Assembly (NCBI GenBank): GCA_027482985.1
Contig: JAIXVO010000032.1
Span: forward strand, 1 to 13,320
Direction: 5' to 3'
From: Cyanobacteriota bacterium
GTDB taxonomy: Bacteria > Cyanobacteriota > Cyanobacteriia > Leptolyngbyales > Leptolyngbyaceae
DNA length: 13,320 nucleotides
Below, one piece after another: positions 6,532 through 13,320 of the stretch (position 1 is its first letter; the number at the start of each line of letters is the position of its first letter). The translations under genes and the position numbers were made by a program. The notes below the pieces were generated by a model. That model searched no databases, had not been told where the DNA came from, and worked only from the letters and a program-made list of their open reading frames with translations.

Positions 6532-7332
6532 ATGAATCTGGTTGATACTCACGTTCATATTAACTTCGACACCTTCCAATCTGACTTGGAAGGTGTTATT
6601 CAGCGTTGGCGCGATGCTGGCGTGGTGCGGCTGGTGCATTCTTGCGTTGAACCCGCTGAGTTTGGGCAAATCCAAGCGATCGCCAATCAAGTCCCCGAAC
6701 TCTTCTTCGCTGTGGGGTTACACCCACTAGATGTAGAAGAGAAATGGACACCAGCTGTCGCCGATGAGGTGCGGCAACTGGCGCAACAGGATGTCCGCGT
6801 GGTGGCGATCGGGGAAACTGGATTGGATTTCTTCAAAGCCAGCAACCCGGATCAGCAGTTTGCGGCGTTCGCAGCCCAACTGTCGATCGCCCAACAGCTT
6901 CAGCTGCCAGTGATTATTCATTGTCGTGACGCTGCTGCGCCAATGGCTGAATTTCTGCGCCAGTTTTGGCAACAGCACGGCCCTGTGTCTGGGGTCATGC
7001 ACTGTTGGGGAGGCACTCCTGAAGAAACAAGCTGGTTTCTCGATCTAGGGTTTTTCATTAGCTTTAGTGGCACGGTCACCTTTAAAAAGGCGACCCAAAT
7101 TCAGGAGTCGGCCCAAATGGTACCCCGCGATCGCCTGCTGATTGAAACTGACTGCCCATTTTTGGCGCCCGTTCCCATGCGGGGTAAGCGGAATGAGCCT
7201 GCCTATGTGAAATATGTCGCAGAGCAGGTGGCCCAATTAAGAAATGTGAGTCTGGAAGAGTTAGCTCACGTCACGACCGAGAACGCCTGTCGGTTGTTTA
7301 AGCTGCCGTTGCCGCACTCTTTGGCGGCTTGA
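6532..7332 (+). CDS. tatD: TatD family metal-dependent DNase
   Basis: TatD proteins are cytosolic TIM-barrel metallohydrolases with 3'-5' exonuclease/AP-endonuclease type activity on DNA and a role in nucleic acid quality control. The 266 residues contain the complete metal site: His7 and His9 (VDTHVHI), Glu95 (IGETGLDF), His130 (VIIHCRDA), His157 (VMHCWGG) and Asp207 (ETDCPFLAP). GLHPLDVEE (62-70) is the conserved loop after the second strand. I chose the ATG at 6532 because it yields the usual short lead-in to VDTH. The frame also allows TTG 6520 and GTG 6523, and an AGGAG at 6514-6518 lies 13 nt before the ATG but only 4 nt before the GTG, so the GTG start (3 residues longer) is a real alternative. 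Placement between rpsT and rpoB is the common cyanobacterial order. Confidence 0.93.
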   Translation: MNLVDTHVHINFDTFQSDLEGVIQRWRDAGVVRLVHSCVEPAEFGQIQAIANQVPELFFAVGLHPLDVEEKWTPAVADEVRQLAQQDVRVVAIGETGLDFFKASNPDQQFAAFAAQLSIAQQLQLPVIIHCRDAAAPMAEFLRQFWQQHGPVSGVMHCWGGTPEETSWFLDLGFFISFSGTVTFKKATQIQESAQMVPRDRLLIETDCPFLAPVPMRGKRNEPAYVKYVAEQVAQLRNVSLEELAHVTTENACRLFKLPLPHSLAA

Positions 7333-7808
7333 GGGATGGTGCTGGGGTCGAGTCTGATCCCAGGAACGGACGCAGCCGGAAGAGTCTTTACAAAAACTGG
7401 TTGACTGAATTAAAGATTTTTGCTACCACTTTGCCGTCTCTACGCCATAATGAATAGGAGTGTCAATTGGTAAAGATCTGATTCATCGAAACTTTGCGAT
7501 CGCTCAGAGTCACTCACTACTGCTGCAAGCAGCGTTATTTACTGTCTGTTGTAGGCTTTGCACTTCTTAGGATCAATGCCCAGCCTTGGTTCTGTCTTCC
7601 CCATTCCCTGCTGTTGTCGCCACCCTGCCAATGATTTTTCCTTGTCGAACTTACTTCCGCTATCTCTCCATTCATATTTTAGGGTTTCCCAGTTAAACCC
7701 ATCGCTTTCAGCATTCCCAAGTTTGCTTGGCTGAATGTTGACTTGTATACAGTTGATCTCTTATAATCCAGCACTCGCGCTGGGCGTAATCCATCCGTAA
7801 GACGACGC
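7333..7808. other. 476-bp gap upstream of rpoB
   Basis: No gene is supported here. Just after tatD lies a dyad at 7342-7363 (8-bp stem with one G-U pair, 6-nt loop) without a T-tract, so it is not a standard terminator. TTGACT at 7401-7406 lacks a good -10 partner. A HIP1 site is at 7496-7503. A 36-codon frame from GTG 7460, preceded by TAGGAG, has no recognisable motif. Close to rpoB there is a dyad CCAAG/CTTGG (7717-7730), then the strong promoter at 7738-7767, then a second dyad CCAGC/GCTGG (7768-7783). Much of the middle is pyrimidine-rich. Confidence 0.6.
7738..7767 (+). promoter_or_regulatory. rpoB promoter, sigma70 type
   Basis: TTGACT (7738-7743) and a perfect TATAAT (7762-7767) are 18 bp apart, which is close to consensus for the primary cyanobacterial sigma factor. 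The expected start is near 7774, giving a leader of about 35 nt before the rpoB ATG at 7809. A dyad CCAGC-ACTCGC-GCTGG directly abuts the -10 box and covers the predicted start site, so it might be an operator. Confidence 0.75.
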
Positions 7809-10800
7809 ATGACTAACTTCAACACACCCGCCTTCACCCTTCCGGACTTGGTTGAAATTCAGCGGGAGAGTTTCCGCTGGTTCCTTGAAGAAGGACTGAT
7901 TGAGGAACTGGACAGCTTTTCTCCCATTACAGACTACACGGGCAAGCTTGAACTCCATTTTATTGGCAAAGATTTCAAGCTGAAGCGTCCTAAATATGAC
8001 GTGGATGAAGCCAAGCGACGGGATAGTACCTATGCCGTCCAAATGTATGTGCCCACTCGGTTGATCAACAAAGATACAGGCGAAATTAAAGAGCAGGAAG
8101 TTTTCATCGGGGATCTGCCCTTGATGACCGATCGCGGTACCTTCATTATTAATGGTGCAGAGCGGGTCATCGTCAACCAGATTGTTCGGAGTCCTGGAGT
8201 GTATTACAAGTCCGAAACCGACAAGAATGGTCGGCGGACTTACAATGCCAGCCTGATCCCGAACCGGGGGGCTTGGTTGAAATTTGAAACTGACAAAAAT
8301 GATCTGGTTTGGGTGCGGATCGATAAGACCCGGAAACTGTCAGCGCAAGTGCTACTCAAAGCATTGGGACTGACGGACGGGGAAATTTTTGATGCTCTGC
8401 GTCACCCTGAGTACTTCCAGAAGACGATCGAGAAAGAAGGGCAATACGGCGAAGAAGAAGCCCTGATGGAACTGTATCGGAAATTGCGTCCGGGTGAACC
8501 GCCGACCGTTTCCGGTGGGCAACAGTTGTTGGATTCTCGCTTCTTTGATCCCAAGCGGTATGACCTAGGCAAAGTCGGGCGCTATAAGCTGAATCGGAAG
8601 TTACGCCTGAATGTGCCTGAAGCAATTCGGGTATTGACCCCGCAGGATATTTTGGCGGCGATCGATTATTTGATCAACTTGGAGTTTGACATCGGCTCGA
8701 TCGATGATATTGACCACTTGGGGAATCGCCGCGTGCGATCGGTGGGCGAGTTGCTGCAAAACCAGGTGCGTGTGGGTCTGAACCGTCTGGAGCGAATCAT
8801 TCGGGAAAGAATGACCGTCTCCGATGCAGATTCCCTGACTCCGGCCTCCCTGGTCAACCCGAAACCTCTAGTGGCGGCAATTAAAGAGTTCTTTGGCTCG
8901 TCTCAACTGTCGCAGTTCATGGATCAAACCAATCCATTAGCGGAATTGACCCACAAGCGGCGGCTCAGTGCCCTCGGTCCCGGTGGTCTGACGCGGGAAC
9001 GGGCAGGGTTCGCGGTGCGGGATATTCACCCCTCTCACTACGGTCGAATCTGCCCCATTGAAACGCCAGAAGGTCCAAACGCAGGCTTGATCGGTTCCTT
9101 GGCGACCCATGCGCGGGTGAATGCCTACGGCTTCATCGAAACTCCCTTCTATAAAGTTGAAGAAGGGCGGGTTTTGAAGGATCAAGTGCCCAACTACATG
9201 ACGGCGGATGAAGAGGACGATCTGCGGGTCGCGCCGGGAGACATCCCCATGGATGAAGAGGGCAAGATTCAAGGTGAACAGGTGCCCGTCCGGTATCGTC
9301 AGGATTTCACGACCACGACTCCGGATGAAGTGGACTATGTTGCCGTTTCTCCGGTGCAAATCATTTCTGTGGCAACTTCACTGATTCCGTTCCTGGAACA
9401 TGATGATGCCAACCGCGCCTTGATGGGTTCCAACATGCAACGGCAGGCGGTGCCTTTACTGCGCCCCGAACGTCCCCTCGTCGGGACGGGATTGGAAGCA
9501 CAAGCGGCGCGAGATTCCGGGATGGTGATTCTGAGTCGGACGGATGGCGAAGTGGTGTTCGTCTCTGCCGATGAAGTGCGCGTCCGGGATGACAATGGTC
9601 GGGATCACGTCTATCAAGTGCAGAAGTATCAGCGATCGAACCAGGATACTTGCTTAAACCAACGCCCGATTGTGTTTATTGGCGATCGCGTCGCGGCAGG
9701 TCAGGTTCTGGCGGATGGTTCGGCGACTCAGGAAGGTGAACTGGCGCTGGGTCAAAACATCGTGGTCGCTTATATGCCCTGGGAAGGCTACAACTACGAG
9801 GATGCCATCCTGATCAGTGAGCGGCTGGTGTATGACGACGTTTACACCTCGATTCACATTGAGAAGTATGAGATCGAAGCACGTCAAACCAAACTTGGTC
9901 CGGAAGAAATCACCCGTGAAATTCCGAACGTCGGGGAAGATGCCCTGCGTCAGCTGGATGAAACGGGCATTATTCGGATTGGGGCTTGGGTGGAACAGAG
10001 CGACATTCTGGTAGGTAAGGTGACACCGAAAGGGGAATCCGACCAACCGCCGGAAGAAAAACTGTTGCGGGCGATTTTCGGCGAGAAAGCGCGGGATGTG
10101 CGGGATAACTCCCTTCGCGTACCTAACGGGGAAAAGGGTCGGGTCGTGGATGTCCGCGTCTTTACCCGAGAGCAAGGGGACGAACTGCCGCCTGGCGCGA
10201 ACATGGTCGTGCGGGTCTATGTCGCCCAAAAACGGAAAATCCAGGTGGGAGACAAGATGGCGGGTCGCCACGGCAATAAGGGGATTATTTCCCGAATTTT
10301 GCCGCTGGAAGATATGCCTTACTTGCCAGATGGTAGCCCCGTCGATATCGTGCTCAACCCATTAGGGGTGCCCTCCCGGATGAACGTGGGGCAAGTCTAC
10401 GAATGTCTCTTAGGCTGGGCAGCCGAGAATCTGAATGCCCGCTTCAAAGTCATTCCCTTTGATGAAATGCACGGGGAAGAGAAGTCGCGGGAAACGGTTC
10501 ATGCCAAGTTACAAGAGGCCAGTGATGCGCGGGGAGCGAAGTGGGTCTTCAACCCGAATGATCCCGGCAAGATTCAGGTGTTTGATGGGCGGACGGGAGA
10601 ACCCTTCGATCGCGCCGTCACCATCGGCATCGCTTACATGCTGAAGCTGGTGCACTTGGTGGATGACAAGATTCACGCCCGTTCGACTGGCCCGTACTCG
10701 TTGGTGACGCAGCAACCCCTGGGTGGTAAAGCGCAGCAAGGTGGACAGCGGTTCGGAGAAATGGAAGTGTGGGCGCTGGAAGCCTTCGGTGCTGCTTACA

Positions 10801-11102
10801 TTCTGCAAGAGTTGTTGACTGTCAAATCGGACGATATGCAGGGTCGGAACGAAGCGCTGAACGCGATCGTCAAAGGCAAAGCGATTCCGCGTCCTGGGAC
10901 ACCGGAGTCGTTCAAGGTGTTGATGCGCGAGCTGCAATCCCTCTGTCTGGATGTCGCCGTACATAAGTTAGACACCCGCGAAGATGGCACCAGCCGCGAT
11001 ACCGAAGTCGATTTGATGGCGGATGTCAACACGCGGCGGGCACCTTCTCGACCCACCTATGAATCCATTTCCCGCGATGAAATGGACGATAGTGACGACT
11101 AA
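7809..11102 (+). CDS. rpoB: DNA-directed RNA polymerase beta subunit
   Basis: The beta subunit forms one half of the catalytic cleft of RNA polymerase. The 1097 residues match the compact cyanobacterial form; it is shorter than E. coli beta because lineage-specific insertions are missing. Lobe and fork motifs are clear: [21 protein letters not shown] near residue 110, and the rifampicin pocket [22 protein letters not shown] with Gln369, Asp372, His382 and Ser387 (E. coli 513, 516, 526, 531), all as in sensitive enzymes. It continues with [15 protein letters not shown] and [30 protein letters not shown] (814-825) and the C-terminal [21 protein letters not shown] clamp contact complete it. The ATG at 7809 has a weak ribosome site but gives the expected start. 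It is followed 85 bp later by rpoC1 and is driven by the strong promoter just upstream. Confidence 0.98.
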   Translation: MTNFNTPAFTLPDLVEIQRESFRWFLEEGLIEELDSFSPITDYTGKLELHFIGKDFKLKRPKYDVDEAKRRDSTYAVQMYVPTRLINKDTGEIKEQEVFIGDLPLMTDRGTFIINGAERVIVNQIVRSPGVYYKSETDKNGRRTYNASLIPNRGAWLKFETDKNDLVWVRIDKTRKLSAQVLLKALGLTDGEIFDALRHPEYFQKTIEKEGQYGEEEALMELYRKLRPGEPPTVSGGQQLLDSRFFDPKRYDLGKVGRYKLNRKLRLNVPEAIRVLTPQDILAAIDYLINLEFDIGSIDDIDHLGNRRVRSVGELLQNQVRVGLNRLERIIRERMTVSDADSLTPASLVNPKPLVAAIKEFFGSSQLSQFMDQTNPLAELTHKRRLSALGPGGLTRERAGFAVRDIHPSHYGRICPIETPEGPNAGLIGSLATHARVNAYGFIETPFYKVEEGRVLKDQVPNYMTADEEDDLRVAPGDIPMDEEGKIQGEQVPVRYRQDFTTTTPDEVDYVAVSPVQIISVATSLIPFLEHDDANRALMGSNMQRQAVPLLRPERPLVGTGLEAQAARDSGMVILSRTDGEVVFVSADEVRVRDDNGRDHVYQVQKYQRSNQDTCLNQRPIVFIGDRVAAGQVLADGSATQEGELALGQNIVVAYMPWEGYNYEDAILISERLVYDDVYTSIHIEKYEIEARQTKLGPEEITREIPNVGEDALRQLDETGIIRIGAWVEQSDILVGKVTPKGESDQPPEEKLLRAIFGEKARDVRDNSLRVPNGEKGRVVDVRVFTREQGDELPPGANMVVRVYVAQKRKIQVGDKMAGRHGNKGIISRILPLEDMPYLPDGSPVDIVLNPLGVPSRMNVGQVYECLLGWAAENLNARFKVIPFDEMHGEEKSRETVHAKLQEASDARGAKWVFNPNDPGKIQVFDGRTGEPFDRAVTIGIAYMLKLVHLVDDKIHARSTGPYSLVTQQPLGGKAQQGGQRFGEMEVWALEAFGAAYILQELLTVKSDDMQGRNEALNAIVKGKAIPRPGTPESFKVLMRELQSLCLDVAVHKLDTREDGTSRDTEVDLMADVNTRRAPSRPTYESISRDEMDDSDD

Positions 11103-11114
11103 TTCTGCGGCGGC

Positions 11115-11148
11115 GGAGCCTGCTTGTGTGTAACGGCTCCTCCCACAC
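11115..11148 (+). repeat. two overlapping small dyads in the rpoB-rpoC1 gap
   Basis: GGAGCC (11115-11120) can pair with GGCTCC (11135-11140). GTGTG (11126-11130) can instead pair with CACAC (11144-11148). The two stems interleave and exclude each other. A pyrimidine-rich tract follows up to about 11163. The stems are short, so a function is uncertain. Confidence 0.4.
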
Positions 11149-11173
11149 TCTCCCCCACTCTTCATAATTTGAT

Positions 11174-11178
11174 AAGGA
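11174..11178 (+). promoter_or_regulatory. rpoC1 ribosome binding site
   Basis: AAGGA lies 9 nt before the ATG at 11188, a good Shine-Dalgarno match that supports this start. It is stronger than the one seen before rpoB. Confidence 0.7.
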
Positions 11179-11187
11179 ACACAACCG

Positions 11188-13059
11188 ATGCCAAAGCTAG
11201 AGCAGCGTTTTGACTATGTGAAGATCGGTCTGGCATCCCCAGAGCGGATTCGGCAATGGGGCGAACGGACGCTCCCCAATGGTCAGGCTGTGGGTGAAGT
11301 CACGAAGCCAGAAACCATCAATTACCGGACGTTGAAGCCGGAAATGGATGGGTTGTTTTGTGAGCGGATTTTTGGTCCAGCGAAGGATTGGGAATGTCAT
11401 TGTGGCAAGTACAAACGGGTGCGGCACCGCGGCATTGTCTGTGAGCGCTGTGGTGTAGAAGTCACGGAATCTCGCGTGCGGCGGCATCGCATGGGCTATA
11501 TCAAACTGGCGGCTCCCGTAGCTCACGTTTGGTATCTCAAGGGGATTCCCAGCTACATGGCGATTCTGCTGGATATGCCGTTGCGAGATGCGGAACAAAT
11601 TGTTTACTTCAATGCCTACGTGGTGTTGAATCCCGGTAACGCTGAGAACCTGGCCTACAAGCAACTGCTGACGGAAGATCAGTGGATTGAAATTGAGGAT
11701 CAGTTGTATAGCGAAGATTCTCAGTTGACGGGGGTGGAAGTTGGGATTGGGGCGGAAGCGCTGCAACAACTGCTGCAAGACATCAAGCTGGAAGAAGAAG
11801 CCGAAAAACTGCGGGAAGAAATTTCTACGTCCAAAGGGCAGAAGCGCGCCAAGCTGATCAAACGCCTGCGGGTGATTGATAACTTTATCGCGACTGGCTC
11901 CAAGCCCGACTGGATGGTGCTGAATGTGATTCCCGTGATCCCGCCGGATTTGCGCCCGATGGTGCAGTTGGATGGGGGACGGTTCGCCACTTCTGACTTA
12001 AACGACTTGTATCGTCGTGTCATCAACCGGAATAACCGTCTGGCTCGGTTGCAGGAAATTCTTGCGCCGGAAATCATCGTCCGCAACGAAAAACGGATGT
12101 TGCAGGAAGCGGTGGATGCTCTGATTGACAACGGTCGGCGCGGTCGGACGGTGGTCGGGGCCAACAATCGCCCCCTGAAATCTCTGTCTGACATTATTGA
12201 AGGGAAGCAGGGTCGCTTCCGCCAAAACTTGCTGGGTAAGCGGGTAGACTACTCCGGACGATCGGTGATTGTGGTCGGTCCCAAGCTCAAGATTCACCAG
12301 TGCGGGTTGCCGCGTGAAATGGCGATCGAGCTATTTCAACCGTTCGTGATTCACCGCCTGATTCGGCAAGGCTTGGTGAACAACATTAAAGCCGCGAAGA
12401 AGTTGATTCAACGGAATGATCCCGTGGTCTGGGATGTGTTGGAGGAAGTGATTGAAGGGCATCCGGTCATGCTGAACCGCGCCCCGACGCTGCACCGCTT
12501 AGGGATTCAAGCATTTGAACCGATTCTAGTAGAAGGTCGGGCGATTCAGTTGCATCCCTTAGTCTGTCCCGCCTTTAACGCTGACTTTGACGGAGACCAA
12601 ATGGCGGTTCACGTGCCGTTATCGATCGAAGCGCAGGCGGAAGCCCGACTGCTGATGCTGGCCTCGAATAACATTTTGTCGCCCGCTACTGGTCGCCCGA
12701 TTATTACGCCTAGCCAAGACATGGTGTTGGGTTGTTATTACCTGACCGCTGAAAATCCCGACGCACACAAAGGGGTGGGCAGCTACTTTGCCAGCCTGGA
12801 AGATGCGATTACAGCCTATGACCAGCAGCAGGTGGATCTGCATGCTTACGTCTGGGTGCGGTTTGATGGGCAGGTTGAAGGGGAAGTGGCGGATAACGAA
12901 GTCCAACACGAGGAAACTTCGGTGGATGGCATCGTGACTCGGGTCTACAAATCTCGCAGGGTGCGGCTGGATGCAGAGGGGAATTTGATTTCCCAATATA
13001 TTCGCACCACTCCAGGTCGAATTATTTACAACAAGACAGTTCAAGACGCCCTGGCAGGC

Positions 13060-13062
<3 letters not shown>
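11188..13062 (+). CDS. rpoC1: DNA-directed RNA polymerase gamma subunit (N-terminal part of beta')
   Basis: In cyanobacteria and plastids the beta' subunit is split; this 624-residue protein is the complete N-terminal piece and carries the active centre. The zinc-binding loop has Cys70, Cys72, Cys85 and Cys88 (CHCGK...VCERCGVEV). The clamp and lid/rudder region includes [19 protein letters not shown], with the usual [17 protein letters not shown] after it. The catalytic [12 protein letters not shown] motif begins at residue 464, with the three magnesium-binding aspartates at 466, 468 and 470. It ends at a TGA at 13060-13062, as expected for the natural split rather than a frameshift: rpoC2 has its own start 97 bp later. 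It lies in the rpoB-rpoC1-rpoC2 operon. Confidence 0.98.

Positions 13063-13320
<258 letters not shown>

Noticed and set aside
7342..7363. Hairpin just after tatD as an intrinsic terminator
   Set aside because: The 8-bp stem includes a G-U pair and no T-tract follows.
7460..7570. 36-codon frame from GTG with a TAGGAG just before it, upstream of rpoB
   Set aside because: The composition is unlike a protein (Cys-rich end, no motif), the frame is short, and the ribosome-site match is easily due to chance.
9654..10271. 205-codon open frame opposite rpoB (and a 193-codon frame at 11197-11778 opposite rpoC1)
   Set aside because: They lie fully antisense to unmistakable polymerase genes, and their translations show no known motif; long antisense frames are expected in genes with this codon bias.

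Overview
The window is chromosomal core sequence from a cyanobacterium. Three things point there. The palindrome GCGATCGC (HIP1) occurs 14 times by my reading, far above chance. The RNA polymerase beta' subunit is split into separate rpoC1 and rpoC2 genes. The gene order hisD / rpsT-tatD-rpoB-rpoC1-rpoC2 is a familiar cyanobacterial arrangement. The protein sequences look like a filamentous or Leptolyngbya-like lineage rather than a marine picocyanobacterium, but that placement is only an impression.

Left part (1-2040, all minus strand): an SRPBCC-fold protein of unknown role, then the P-loop ATPase Mrp (iron-sulfur carrier family), then the start of rodA (cell-wall elongation), which runs off the left edge. 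The divergent hemF (2304-3344, plus) makes protoporphyrinogen IX for heme and chlorophyll. A 448-bp gap without a convincing gene follows hemF.

Middle part: a two-gene unit on the plus strand encodes a STAS-domain anti-sigma-factor antagonist (3793-4173) and a small conserved cyanobacterial-type SRPBCC-like protein (4184-4630). A perfect 15-bp inverted repeat lies at the start of the second gene. That gene overlaps tail-to-tail by 42 bp with hisD (4589-5899, minus), the histidine biosynthesis enzyme.

Right part (6128 to the end, plus): rpsT (ribosomal protein S20, GTG start), tatD (metal-dependent DNase), a 476-bp gap that ends in a strong sigma70-type promoter, then rpoB (beta), rpoC1 (gamma, the N-terminal part of beta') and the first 53 codons of rpoC2. 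This is the transcription-translation core cluster.

I found no mobile element, CRISPR array, tRNA, rRNA or biosynthetic island. The most interesting signals are structural: the hairpin between the STAS and SRPBCC-like genes, the nested dyads between rpoC1 and rpoC2, and dyads around the rpoB promoter. I do not see evidence of an undescribed multi-gene system.
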